Source: Planctomonas psychrotolerans (GTDB taxonomy: Bacteria; Actinomycetota; Actinomycetes; Actinomycetales; Microbacteriaceae). Taken from it: DNA of 64,000 nt. Numbering within the stretch: the first letter of the stretch is position 1; each line of letters opens with the position of its first letter. This document shows positions 19,304 through 28,700 of this stretch, piece by piece. A program made the translations under genes and the position numbers. The notes below the pieces were generated by a model. The model was given only the letters and a program-made list of their open reading frames with translations, did no database searches and was not told where the DNA came from. The DNA is taken from assembly GCF_008642235.1 (NCBI RefSeq), contig NZ_SJEV01000001.1, positions 62,001-126,000 on the forward strand, given 5' to 3'.

Positions 19304-19325
19304 CGTCGGCGAGTGCCGCCTGATG

Positions 19326-19688
19326 TCAGTGGAAGGAGTCTCCGCACGCGCACGACCCGCCCGCGTTGGGGTTGTCGATGGTGAAGCCCTGCTTCTGGAT
19401 GGTGTCCTCGAAGTCGATGCTCGCACCGTCGAGATACGGCACGCTCATCTTGTCGACGACGACCTCGACACCGTCGAAGTCCACCGTTGCATCGCCATCC
19501 AGCAGTCGCTCGTCGAAGTAGAGCTGGTAGATGAGGCCGGAGCAGCCACCGGGCTGAACGGCGACTCGCAGGCGGAGGTCTTCGCGACCTTCCTGGGCGA
19601 GCAGGCTCTTGACCTTGGCGGCCGCGTCGCTCGAGAGACCGACGCCGTGTGCCTTCGTCTCGGGCTGGGTGAGGGTGGTGTCGCTCAT
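19326..19688 (-). CDS. erpA: A-type Fe-S cluster insertion protein
   Basis: A 120-aa HesB/IscA/ErpA-fold carrier. The three conserved cysteines are C49 in QPGGCSGLIYQLYF and C113 and C115 in GSCACGDSF, which bind and transfer a 2Fe-2S or 4Fe-4S cluster to target enzymes. Proximity to the Rieske gene block is suggestive but such proteins are general. The ATG at 19688 follows AGGAGCC. It is monocistronic with its own terminator, and corresponds to Rv2204c beside the cta genes of mycobacteria. Confidence 0.92.
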   Translation of the reverse strand: MSDTTLTQPETKAHGVGLSSDAAAKVKSLLAQEGREDLRLRVAVQPGGCSGLIYQLYFDERLLDGDATVDFDGVEVVVDKMSVPYLDGASIDFEDTIQKQGFTIDNPNAGGSCACGDSFH

Positions 19689-19737
19689 GATGGCTCCTGT
19701 TCCTGTACGACGCGCGCGAGCGCAACAACGTGCCCTC

Positions 19738-19774
19738 AGTGTACCTTCGTCACCCGGACGATTCCCGGGTGACG
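19738..19774 (-). promoter_or_regulatory. erpA promoter candidate with a 10-bp inverted repeat
   Basis: On minus, a -10-like TACACT (plus 19738-19743) is immediately preceded by a perfect inverted repeat CGTCACCCGG/CCGGGTGACG (19748-19757 and 19765-19774, 7-nt loop). The repeat occupies the spacer and -35 position, so a bound regulator would block or recruit polymerase. It could instead mark the end of the upstream M20 transcript, but no T-tract follows. Confidence 0.4.
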
Positions 19775-19862
19775 GGATGTCGGGGGAAAAGTCACTGAAG
19801 CGATCCTCGACCCGAACCTCATCTCCGCCATCCGGCCGCGGTAGTCGGCGAATCTCCCCCGG

Positions 19863-21302
19863 TCAGCGGGGCCGGGAGTTCAGGGCGTGCAGCAGCAGCG
19901 CTTCGGTGGCGATCGAGCGGCGCAGCACGCCGAGGTGCTGCGACTCGTTCGGACTGTGCGCCCGGGTGTCCGGGTCCTCGACTCCGGTGACCAGGATCTG
20001 GGCGTGGGGGAACACTCGCACGAGGTCGGCGATGAACGGGATGGATCCGCCGATTCCCGTCTCGACGGCGTCGCGGCCCCAAGCCTCGCGCATGGCCGCC
20101 TTGACTTCGGACATGGCCCAGCCGCTCGTGTCGACGAGGAACGGGTCCCCCAGATCGACGTCGGAGATCTCCACGTGCGCGCCGAACGGGCGGGCTCCGT
20201 CGATGTGCCGCTCGAGTGCGGCGAACGCATCCGACGACGTGGTGCCGGGTGCGATGCGCACGCTGACCTTCACGGTGACCTCGGGAAGCAGGGTGTTGGA
20301 GGCGTTGTCCACCGTGGGCGCGTCGATTCCGGTGACGGTGATCGACGGCTGAGCCCAGAGCCGACCGAGGATGGGCCCGGTGCCGAGCGGCGTCACGCCG
20401 TCGAGCAGACCCGCCTCCTCGCGCAGCCGCTCCTCGTCGTAATCCGGGGTCTCCATCGCGTGCGAGGCGAGCCCGTCGACGGCCACCGACCCGTCCTCGT
20501 CCCAGAAGGTGTTGAGGAGTCGGATCGCGGCGAGCATGGCGTCGGGCGCGGCGCCGCCGAACATGCCGGAGTGCGATGCATGATCGAGGGTGCGCACCGT
20601 CAACCGGAACGTGACGTTGCCGCGAAGCGCGACCGTGACGGCCGGGGTGTCGATGTCCCAGTTATCGGAGTCGGCGACGACGATCACGTCCGCGGCGAGG
20701 GACGAGCGGTTGTCGTCGAGGAACGTCGAGAACGACTTGGACCCGAACTCCTCCTCGCCCTCGATGAACACGGCGATCCCCAGGTCGAGGTCTCCATCGG
20801 TGGCCTCGACGAGGGCGCGGAGCGCGGCGACGTGCGTCATCACGCCCGCCTTGTCGTCGCTGGCGCCCCGCCCGTAAAGGCGGTCGCCGCGCACCGTCGG
20901 CTCGAAGGGCGGGGAGAGCCAGTCCGCGTCGTCGCCCGGGGGCTGAACGTCGTGATGCGCGTAGAGCAGGATGGTCGGGCGCCCGTTCCGGGCCGCGCGT
21001 GTGGCGATCACGGCGGGTTGGCCGAGATCGCCGGTTCCGTCGATCGCGGAGCGACGCACAGCCACGTCGTCGAAGATGCCGAGGTCGCGGAACAGCGCCG
21101 CGACCTCGTCCGCGCTCGCCGCGACGTGCGCCGGATCGAAGGCCGACCACGACACCGACGGAATGCGCACGAGTCGGGAGAGGTCCGCGATGGTGCGGGG
21201 AAGACCGAGGGTGACGATCTCGGGGATCCGTCCGGCGGCGTCCCCCGTGCCGCTCGGGGTGGGTCTCGTGCTGAAGTCGTCGTGCGGGTCGCCAAGGCTC
21301 AT
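19863..21302 (-). CDS. M20 family metallopeptidase (dipeptidase)
   Basis: A 479-aa M20 hydrolase with two-domain architecture. Zinc and catalytic residues are visible: LLYAHHDVQ (H116, catalytic D118), GRGASDDKAG (bridging D around 149-150), FIEGEEEFGS (Glu pair about 183-184), the Asp in VADSDNWD, and a C-terminal His in TRAHSPNESQHLG. The sequence resembles PepV/CNDP-type dipeptidases of actinobacteria; exact substrate preference is open. The ATG at 21302 has no Shine-Dalgarno, and TAAGAT lies 7 nt upstream, so translation is probably leaderless. It is divergent from the DUF3043 gene. Confidence 0.9.
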   Translation of the reverse strand: MSLGDPHDDFSTRPTPSGTGDAAGRIPEIVTLGLPRTIADLSRLVRIPSVSWSAFDPAHVAASADEVAALFRDLGIFDDVAVRRSAIDGTGDLGQPAVIATRAARNGRPTILLYAHHDVQPPGDDADWLSPPFEPTVRGDRLYGRGASDDKAGVMTHVAALRALVEATDGDLDLGIAVFIEGEEEFGSKSFSTFLDDNRSSLAADVIVVADSDNWDIDTPAVTVALRGNVTFRLTVRTLDHASHSGMFGGAAPDAMLAAIRLLNTFWDEDGSVAVDGLASHAMETPDYDEERLREEAGLLDGVTPLGTGPILGRLWAQPSITVTGIDAPTVDNASNTLLPEVTVKVSVRIAPGTTSSDAFAALERHIDGARPFGAHVEISDVDLGDPFLVDTSGWAMSEVKAAMREAWGRDAVETGIGGSIPFIADLVRVFPHAQILVTGVEDPDTRAHSPNESQHLGVLRRSIATEALLLHALNSRPR

Positions 21303-21309
21303 GGAGGTA

Positions 21310-21315
21310 ATCTTA
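21310..21315 (-). promoter_or_regulatory. Putative -10 of the M20 peptidase gene
   Basis: TAAGAT on minus stands 7 nt before the ATG at 21302. The sequence between them (TACCTCC) is not a ribosome binding site, which fits a leaderless mRNA. It lies in the 41-nt gap shared with the divergent DUF3043 gene. Confidence 0.4.
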
Positions 21316-21343
21316 AGAGGAACCCTCTCAAAGGACCTGTCAC

Positions 21344-21922
21344 GTGGCTAAGCAAGACGTACCGATTCCCTCCTCCGAGACGGCAGAGGAGACCGCCGAG
21401 CGACTCGGAAAGGGCCGGCCGACGCCGACGCGGCGAGAGCGCGAGGCGGCGAACAAGCGGCCGCTGGTGCCGAACGACCGCAAGGAAGCGGCTCGGCAGC
21501 AGCGGGAGAAGGCTCGGGCGGCGCGGGCGAAGGCGCAGGCCGGTATGGCTGCCGGCGAGGAACGCTACCTGCCGATGCGCGACCGCGGACCGCAGAAGAA
21601 GTACCTGCGTGACGCCGTGGATGCGCGGTTCAGCATCGGCGAGCTGCTCGTACCCATCATGATCGCGGTGATCATCGGCACGTTCGCCCTGCCCCCGGTG
21701 GTGGCGACCTACATCTTCCTGCTCATCTACGTGTTCTTCTTCGCCGCGGCGATCGACGCATACCTCTACGGCCGGATTCTCCAGCGACGCATCGCCGAGA
21801 AGGTCGGCGCCGACCGGGTCGAACGCGGCGTGAAGTGGTACGTGGCCATGCGCGCGTTCCAGTTGCGGAAGATGCGCCTGCCGCGTCCGCAGGTGAAGCG
21901 CGGCACGAAGGTCACCTTCTAG
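21344..21922 (+). CDS. DUF3043 family membrane protein
   Basis: A 192-aa protein. The first ~90 residues are a charged, Arg/Lys/Glu/Ala-rich cytoplasmic segment (TRREREAANKRPLVPNDRKE). Two closely spaced membrane helices follow (LLVPIMIAVIIGTFALP and TYIFLLIYVFFFAAAIDAYL), then a basic C-tail. DUF3043 proteins are widespread in actinobacteria with no established function. The GTG at 21344 follows AAAGGA. Its 3' end overlaps the convergent pyrD end by 11 nt. Confidence 0.85.
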   Translation: MAKQDVPIPSSETAEETAERLGKGRPTPTRREREAANKRPLVPNDRKEAARQQREKARAARAKAQAGMAAGEERYLPMRDRGPQKKYLRDAVDARFSIGELLVPIMIAVIIGTFALPPVVATYIFLLIYVFFFAAAIDAYLYGRILQRRIAEKVGADRVERGVKWYVAMRAFQLRKMRLPRPQVKRGTKVTF

Positions 21923-22943
21923 TTCGACGCGCGAGACCCCGGTTGATCGATCGAGCCCAGAGCGGCCCGCGGTAGAGGAACCCGGTGTAGCCCTGCACGA
22001 GCGTGGCTCCGGCGTCGAGCCGCTCGGCCACGTCGGCCGCCGTCTCCACTCCTCCCACGGAGATGACGCACATCCCGGCCGGGACGGTCGCGCGCAGGAG
22101 CCGGAGCACCTCGAGCGAGCGGGCCCGGAGCGGGGCGCCGGACAGACCGCCCGCGCCGGCCGCGGTCACCGTGGCCGGGTCGGACCGGAGGCCGTTCCTG
22201 GCGATCGTCGTGTTGGTGGCGATGATGCCGTCGAGGCCGAGGTCCACCGCGAGCCCGGCGATGCGCTCCACCTCGTCATCGGTGAGATCGGGCGCGATCT
22301 TCACCAGCAGGGGCGTGGATCCGCACTCGCCCTTGACCGCCCCGAGCAGCGGCCGAAGCCGGTCGAGCTCCTGCAGACCGCGCAGCCCGGGGGTGTTCGG
22401 CGAGCTGACGTTCACCACGAGGTAGTCGGCGATGGGGGCGAGCGCCCGCGCGCTCACGAGGTAATCGTCGATCGCGTCCGCCACGTCGACGACGCGGCTC
22501 TTGCCGATGTTCACGCCGAGCACCGGGCGGGAGGCGCGTCGGGCCAGTGCGCCGAGTCGTGCCGCCGCGGCCTCCGCTCCCCCGTTGTTGAAGCCCATCC
22601 GGTTGATCACCGCGCGGTCGGGCACGAGGCGGAACAGGCGCGGCCGCTCGTTGCCGGGTTGAGCCACGGCGGTGAGGGTGCCCACCTCCACGTGGCCGAA
22701 GCCCAGTTGACCGAGGCCGAGCACCGCCTTTCCGTCCTTGTCGAACCCGGCCGCGAGCCCGAACGGCGAGTCGAACTCGAGCCCGAGCGCCCGGGTGCGG
22801 AGAGCGGGGGCCGGGCGGGTGAATCGCCGAACCACGCGGCCGATGCCGAGCGTCGGCAGGAGGCGGATCACCTCGAAGGCGAGGGTGTGGGCGAGCTCGG
22901 GGTCGAGGCGGCGGAGCACGAGGGCGAAGAAGAAACGGTACAT
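21912..22943 (-). CDS. pyrD: Dihydroorotate dehydrogenase (quinone), class 2
   Basis: A 343-aa FMN enzyme of the membrane-associated class: the N-terminal ~45 residues (FFALVLRRLDPELAHTLAF) are the quinone-channel helices that class 1 enzymes lack. FMN and substrate motifs include SPFGLAAGFDKDGKA, NRMGFNNGGAEA, VNVSSPNTPGLRGLQ with the catalytic Ser region, and LVQGYTGFLYRGP at the end. It oxidises dihydroorotate to orotate in pyrimidine synthesis and feeds menaquinone. It is not beside other pyr genes. Confidence 0.95.
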   Translation of the reverse strand: MYRFFFALVLRRLDPELAHTLAFEVIRLLPTLGIGRVVRRFTRPAPALRTRALGLEFDSPFGLAAGFDKDGKAVLGLGQLGFGHVEVGTLTAVAQPGNERPRLFRLVPDRAVINRMGFNNGGAEAAAARLGALARRASRPVLGVNIGKSRVVDVADAIDDYLVSARALAPIADYLVVNVSSPNTPGLRGLQELDRLRPLLGAVKGECGSTPLLVKIAPDLTDDEVERIAGLAVDLGLDGIIATNTTIARNGLRSDPATVTAAGAGGLSGAPLRARSLEVLRLLRATVPAGMCVISVGGVETAADVAERLDAGATLVQGYTGFLYRGPLWARSINRGLARRTRR

Positions 22944-23015
22944 GTCGCCTCAACGTTATCGTCCGCGAGGCGATGCCTCCGCCGTGCGCTCCCGGAGCCG
23001 GGATCGGCGGGGTCC

Positions 23016-23489
23016 CTAGTCCGTGGCGGTCGGACTCGCGGAGTCGTGCTCCACCCGGAGCAGCGTGATGGCGGCTTCGAAGTCGTCGAGCGAGTCGAAG
23101 CCCTGGTAGACGCTGGCGAAGCGCAGGTAGGCGACCTCGTCGAGCTCGCGCAGCGGCGGCAGGATGGCCAGGCCGATGTCGTTCGCGTCGATCTGGGAGG
23201 CGCCCGTGGACCGCACCGACTCCTCGACCCGCTGGGCGAGCATCGCGAGGTCGGTGTCGGTGACCGGACGCCCCTGGCAGGCCTTCCGCACGCCGGTGAC
23301 GATCTTCTCGCGACTGAACGGCTCGATCACCCCGCTCCGCTTGATCACGTTGAGGCTCGCGGTCTCCGTGGTGCTGAAGCGTCGGCCGCACTCCGGGCAC
23401 TGCCGGCGGCGCCGGATCGACAGGCCGTCGTCGCTCGTGCGGGAGTCGACCACGCGGGAGTCGGGGTGGCGGCAGAACGGGCAGAACAT
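23016..23489 (-). CDS. nrdR: Transcriptional repressor NrdR
   Basis: A 157-aa zinc-ribbon plus ATP-cone repressor of ribonucleotide reductase genes. The ribbon cysteines are C3 and C6 (MFCPFC) and C31 and C34 ([10 protein letters not shown]). The ATP-cone follows at about 50-140 ([20 protein letters not shown]), sensing dATP/ATP. No nrd genes lie in the window, so it must act in trans. It sits between pyrD and hisD on the same strand, 28 nt after hisD ends. Confidence 0.95.
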   Translation of the reverse strand: MFCPFCRHPDSRVVDSRTSDDGLSIRRRRQCPECGRRFSTTETASLNVIKRSGVIEPFSREKIVTGVRKACQGRPVTDTDLAMLAQRVEESVRSTGASQIDANDIGLAILPPLRELDEVAYLRFASVYQGFDSLDDFEAAITLLRVEHDSASPTATD

Positions 23490-23517
23490 GGTGGCTCAAG
23501 GATAAGCCCCCGCCGGA

Positions 23518-24828
23518 TCAGGACGCGGGGAACCGCGCCGTGATCGCCTCGCCGTGCGCGGGGAGGTCTTCCGCGCCCGCGAGCCGCACGATCCGGTCGG
23601 CGACCTCGGACAGCGCCGCCTCGGAGTACCGGACGATCTGCTGCGGACGCAGGAAGGTGTACGCACCGAGCCCGGACGAGAACTTCGCCTGGCCGCCGGT
23701 CGGGAGCACGTGATTCGATCCGGCCAGGTAGTCGCCGAGGCTGACCGGCGCATGCGGGCCGAGGAAGATCGCTCCGGCGTTCGTGATCGACGCGAGCACG
23801 GCATCCGAGTCGACCGTCTGGATGGACAGGTGCTCGGGGGCGTAGGCGTTGCTGAACTCGGCGGCCGCGATGAGGTCGTCGACGAGCACGACGGCCGACT
23901 GCACCCCCGTCAGGGCCTCGGTGACGCGTTCGGCGGAGGGCGTGGCCGCGGCGGCGCGGTCCACCTCGGCGCTCACCGCGCTCGCGAACTCGGGAGAGTC
24001 GGTGACGAGTACGGCCGCGGCGATCTCGTCGTGCTCCGCCTGACTCACGAGGTCGGCGGCGACGAAGGCGACATCGGCCGCGGAATCGGCGATCACGAGG
24101 ATCTCGGTGGGCCCCGCCTCGGAGTCGATGCCGACCGCCCCGCGCACCAGCCGTTTCGCGGCGGCGACGTACACGTTGCCCGGCCCCGTGATCACCGACA
24201 CCGGGCGGAGCCCGGCGTCGGGCACGCCGTAGGCGAGGGCCCCGATGGCTCCGGCGCCGCCCATCGCGTACACCTCATCGATGCCGAGGAGACCGGCCGC
24301 ACCGAGAATCGTCGGGTGCACCGCACCACCGAAGGCCCGCTGCGGTGGCGACGCGATCGCGATCGACGCCACACCGGCGACCTGCGCCGGGACGACGTTC
24401 ATGACGACGCTCGACGGGTACACGGCCTTGCCACCCGGGACGTACAGGCCGGCGCGGGCGACCGGGACCCAGCGCTGATCGACGGTCGCGCCGTCGGCGA
24501 TGCTCGTCGATCGCGCGGCCGGCAGTTGCGCGGCGCTGCCCGCCCGCACCCGCACGATCATCTCGTCGATCGCGGCGCGAACCGCGGGGTCGAGCAGCTC
24601 CACGGCCACGGCGATGTCCGCGGGCGGCACGCGGAGGTGCGCCGGACGGGACCCGTCGAAGCGCTCGGCCTGATCGAGCAGAGCGGCCGTTCCCCGGTCC
24701 CGCACGTCGCGGATGAGGTCGGCCGCGGCGGCGGTCGCCGAGGACACGTCGTAGGCGGCGCGCGGAACGAGTCCGTCGAACCGGGTCGCGGTGGAAGGAG
24801 TGCCCCGGAGATCAACGGTTCGCATCAT
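23518..24828 (-). CDS. hisD: Histidinol dehydrogenase
   Basis: A 436-aa enzyme for the last two oxidations to histidine. Typical segments are VPVARAGLYVPGGKAVYPSS, VITGPGNVYVAAAKRLV, DSEAGPTEILVIAD, LVSQAEHDE (zinc and substrate ligands) and NAYAPEHLSIQT with the conserved EH pair, and the end HVLPTGGQAKFSSGL. ATGATG at 24828 gives two adjacent possible starts behind a GGGGGG tract. Other his genes are not seen downstream, where nrdR follows instead, so hisD heads a different arrangement from the classical his operon. Confidence 0.96.
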   Translation of the reverse strand: MMRTVDLRGTPSTATRFDGLVPRAAYDVSSATAAAADLIRDVRDRGTAALLDQAERFDGSRPAHLRVPPADIAVAVELLDPAVRAAIDEMIVRVRAGSAAQLPAARSTSIADGATVDQRWVPVARAGLYVPGGKAVYPSSVVMNVVPAQVAGVASIAIASPPQRAFGGAVHPTILGAAGLLGIDEVYAMGGAGAIGALAYGVPDAGLRPVSVITGPGNVYVAAAKRLVRGAVGIDSEAGPTEILVIADSAADVAFVAADLVSQAEHDEIAAAVLVTDSPEFASAVSAEVDRAAAATPSAERVTEALTGVQSAVVLVDDLIAAAEFSNAYAPEHLSIQTVDSDAVLASITNAGAIFLGPHAPVSLGDYLAGSNHVLPTGGQAKFSSGLGAYTFLRPQQIVRYSEAALSEVADRIVRLAGAEDLPAHGEAITARFPAS

Positions 24829-24922
24829 GACCCCCCGAGTCTAACGATCGCGGGAGGGCGATCCGCCCGCGCTAGCCTGAGCGGGGAATACCGCGGACCT
24901 TGCACGGATTGAACAGGACGTT

Positions 24923-25534
24923 ATGAGGAACACACTGCTCCCCTCTGCGGGAACCCACCCCATCGGGAACGGCCAGGCGGACGCCGACGTGCCCGCGGCC
25001 GAGGCCGTAGCGGCGATCGATCCCGCCAAGGGCCCGCTCGACAGTGCGACGCCGGACGACCTGACCGCGTTCAAGCAGGCCTTCCGCCGGCACGCCGCGG
25101 GCGTCGCCGTCATCACGGCGCTCGACGCGCAGGGTTCGCCGGTGGGGTTCACTGCGACGTCGCTCGCGTCGCTCTCGGCCGTGCCGCCACTCGCCACGTT
25201 CAACATGGCGCGGTCGGCCAGCTCCTGGCCCGCGATCGCGGAAACCGACCGCGTCGTCATCCACATGCTCGGTGTGCGCAACCGCGCCGTGGCGCAGAAG
25301 CTGAGCGGCCCGTCCGCGGACCGCTTCCGCGGCGATCACTGGTACCGCGGCCCGCACGGGCTCCCCGTGCTGAACGACGTCACGGCATGGATGGTCGGCC
25401 GGGTCGAGGAGCGCGTGCTCGTGCACACCAGCGTGCTGGTCGTCGTGCAGATCGAGGAGGGCGGTGTGGGCGAGCCCGACCGGCCCCTGCTGTACCACGA
25501 GCGCCAGTACTTCCAGCCCGGACTGCACGCCTAG
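24923..25534 (+). CDS. Flavin reductase-like domain protein
   Basis: A 203-aa protein. After a ~45-residue Ala/Pro-rich lead, the flavin reductase-like fold begins (FKQAFRRHAAGVAVITA), with GFTATSLASLSAVPPLATFN and FRGDHWYRGPHGLPVLNDV, the FMN-binding and core motifs. Such proteins reduce FMN/FAD for two-component monooxygenases or bind flavin or F420. No monooxygenase partner is adjacent. The ATG at 24923 has AGGACGTT upstream. It is followed directly by the repeat-filled intergenic region. Confidence 0.88.
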   Translation: MRNTLLPSAGTHPIGNGQADADVPAAEAVAAIDPAKGPLDSATPDDLTAFKQAFRRHAAGVAVITALDAQGSPVGFTATSLASLSAVPPLATFNMARSASSWPAIAETDRVVIHMLGVRNRAVAQKLSGPSADRFRGDHWYRGPHGLPVLNDVTAWMVGRVEERVLVHTSVLVVVQIEEGGVGEPDRPLLYHERQYFQPGLHA

Positions 25535-25572
25535 CCGGGACCGCCTCGGGGACCGCTCACCTACGGTCCCGG
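25535..25572. other. 9-bp stem-loop directly after the flavin reductase gene
   Basis: CCGGGACCG (25535-25543) pairs perfectly with CGGTCCCGG (25564-25572) across a 20-nt loop. It begins at the base after the flavin reductase stop codon. There is no T-tract. It shares the GGGACCG core with the repeat units beyond it, so it may be a degraded relative of that element. Confidence 0.55.
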
Positions 25573-25576
25573 AGTA

Positions 25577-25785
25577 CGGTCCCTGAGCTCGTCGAAGAGA
25601 CGTCACGTTCGCCGCACGCAGCGCCCCTTCGACAGGCTCAGGGACCGCCCTTCGACAGGCTCAGGGACCGCCCTTCCATAGGCTCAGGGACCCCCCTTCG
25701 ACAGGCTCAGGGACCGCCCTTCGACAGGCTCAGGGACCGCCCTTCGACAGGCTCAAGGACCGCCCTTCGACAGGCTCAGGGACCG
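25577..25785. repeat. Array of a 23-nt repeat between flavin reductase and dnaE
   Basis: Seven contiguous direct copies of a 23-nt unit (starting CCCTTCGACAGG, ending CAGGGACCG) fill 25625-25785 exactly, with no spacers. Five are identical, the third carries three central changes and one at its end, and the sixth one substitution. A diverged inverted copy lies at 25577-25599, so the array can fold against it. The last unit ends at the base next to the dnaE stop. Intergenic sequences with the TTCGACAGGCTCAGGG core are common in high-GC actinobacterial and some proteobacterial genomes, usually in convergent pairs. A role in transcription termination between convergent genes is an inference. Confidence 0.9.
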
Positions 25786-28700
25786 CTATCCGAGGCAGTT
25801 GGGGCCGAGAAGGCTCTTCAGCTCCCCGTACAGGTCCGCCGTGAGGGACACCGGGAACGGGATCTCGAACATCCGCCCGTTGTCGCCCTTCACGAGCTGC
25901 AGGCGCACCTCGGTGTCACCGGAGTGACGGATGAGCACGTCGTTGAGGCTCTGCACCGTGTCGGTCGTCGCCCGGTTCTCGGCGAGGCTGATGACGAGCG
26001 GTCCCGACCCGCCGGCCTGGCTGAGCTCCGGAGCGAAGACGCTGAAGGCGTGCAGGTTCATGCCGTCGTCGCGCACGCTCACCCGGCCCTTCACCACCAC
26101 GATGGTGTCGGCGACGAGCGCGGGAGCGAACTCCTGGTACGCCTTGCCCATGAACATGGCCGTGATCTCCCCGCCGAAGTCCTCCACCTGCACCATGCCG
26201 TACTGGTTGCCGGAGTTCCGCGCCGTCTTGTGCTGCACGCTGGTCAGGAGCCCGGCCACGGTCACGGTCTCGCCGTCACGGGGGGACTCGCTCGCAAGCA
26301 GCTCGGCGATACCGGTCGTCGCGAGCTTGGCGAGCTGCAGCTCGAGCCCGGCGAGCGGATGATCGGACACGTAGAGGCCGAGCATCTCGCGCTCGAAGGC
26401 GAGCTTGTCGCGCTTCGCCCACTCGGGACGCACCGGCACCGGGTTGGGCTCCTCCTCGAGGTCGAAGCCGAAGTCGAAGGCCACCAGGCCGTACTCCTCG
26501 TTCTTCTTGAGCTTCACGGCCTCCTCCACGAAGTCCTCGTGCACCTCGAGCAGCGCTCGACGCGTAGAGCCGAGCGAGTCGAAGGCACCGGCCTTGATGA
26601 GGGACTCGATGGCCCGCTTGTTGGCGGCCACCACCGACACCTTCTTGAGGTAGTCGGAGAAGCTGGTGAACGCCCCCTCCTTCTCCCTCGCCTCCCGGAT
26701 GGCCTCGACCACGTTGCTGCCCACGTTGCGCACCGCGCTCAAGCCGAACCGGATGTCGGCCCCGACGGCCGCGAAGCCCCCGACGGACTCGTTCACGTCG
26801 GGCGGCAGCACCTTGATGCCCATGCGTCGGCACTCGTTCAGGTAGATCGCCATCTTGTCCTTGGAGTCGCCGACGCTGGTGAGCAGGGCGGCCATGTACT
26901 CGGCCGGGAAGTGGGCCTTGAGGTACGCGGTCCAATAGCTGAGCACGCCGTAGGCGGCGGAGTGGGCTTTGTTGAAGGCGTAGTCGGAGAAGGGCAGCAG
27001 CACGTCCCACAGCGCCTTCACCGCGGCCATCGAGTAGCCGTTGGCCTGCATGCCGGCGGAGAAGCCCTCGAACTGCTTGTCGAGCTCCTCCTTCTTCTTC
27101 TTGCCCATGGCTCGGCGCAGCAGGTCGGCCTGGCCGAGCGTGAAGCCGGCGAGCTTCTGCGCGATCGACATGACCTGCTCCTGGTACACGATGAGCCCGT
27201 GCGTGGTGCCGAGCACGTCCGCCAGGGGCTCGGCGAGCTCGGGGTGGATGGGCTCGATCTCCTGCAGGCCGTTCTTGCGGAGGGCGTAGTTCGTGTGCGA
27301 GTTCGCGCCCATCGGGCCCGGGCGATAGAGGGCGCCGACGGCGGAGATGTCCTCGAAGTTGTCCGGCTTCATCAGCCGGAGCAGCGACCGCATGGGTCCG
27401 CCGTCGAACTGGAACACCCCGAGCGTGTCACCGCGGGCGAGCAGAGCGTAGGTCTGCTCGTCCTCGAGCGGGAGGAGCTCCAGCTCCGGTCGCACTCCCC
27501 CGTTCAGCTCGATGTTGTCGAGCGCGTCGTCGATGATGGTGAGGTTGCGGAGCCCGAGGAAGTCCATCTTGATGAGACCGAGGGCCTCGGACGCCGGATA
27601 GTCGAACTGCGTGACGATCTGGCCGTCCTGCTCCCGCTTCATGATCGGGATGATGTCGATGAGCGGCTCGGACGACATGATGACGCCGGCCGCGTGCACG
27701 CCCCACTGCCGCTTCAGATTCTCGATCCCCTGCGCGGTCTCGAACACCTTCTGCGCCTCGGGGTCGGACTTCAGCACCTCGCGGAAGTCCGCCGCCTCGC
27801 TGTACCGCTTGTGCTCCGGGTCGAGGATGCCGGAGAGCGGGATGTCCTTGCCCATGATCGTGGGCGGCATCACCTTGGTGAGCTTGTCGCCCATCGAGAA
27901 CGGGTAGCCGAGCACCCGGGAGGAGTCCTTGAGCGCCTGCTTCGCCTTGATCGTGCCGTAGGTCACGATCTGGGCCACGCGCTCGCTGCCGTACTTCTCG
28001 GTCACGTAGCGGATGACCTCACCGCGGCGACGCTCGTCGAAGTCGATGTCGAAGTCGGGCATGGAGACGCGGTCGGGGTTCAGGAACCGCTCGAACAGGA
28101 GCCCGTGGCGGAGCGGATCGAGGTCGGTGATGCGCATCGCGTAGGCGGCCATCGAGCCGGCGCCCGAGCCTCGGCCGGGGCCCACGCGGATGCCGTGGCG
28201 CTTCGACCAGTTGATGAAGTCGGCGACCACCAGGAAATACCCGGGGAACCCCATCCGCGAGATGACGCCCACCTCGTAGTCGGCGCGCTCCCGCACCTCC
28301 GCCGAGATGCCGTCGGGGTAGCGTTCGGCCAGTCCGCGCTCGACCTCCTTCTCGAACCAGGTCTGCTCCGTCTCTCCCTCGGGAACCGGGAAGCGCGGCA
28401 TGTAATTCGCGCTCTCGTTGAACGCCACGTTGCACCGCTCCGCGATGAGCAGCGTGTTGTCGCACGCGTCGGGGTGGTCGCGGAACAGGTGGCGCATCTG
28501 CTGCGCGGACTTCAGGTAGAACTCGTCGGCGTCGAACTTGAACCGGTTGGGGTCGTCGAGCGTGGTGCCCGACTGCACGCAGAGCAGCGCCGCGTGGCTG
28601 GTCGCGTCGTGGGCGTGCGTGTAGTGCAGGTCGTTGGTCGCCACGAGGGGCAGTCCGAGGTCCTTGGCCAGCCGGTGCAGATCCGACATGATGCGGCGTT

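Noticed and set aside
25625-25785. CRISPR-like array
   Set aside because: The 23-nt units are contiguous with no spacers, and no cas gene is present; it is a tandem repeat.
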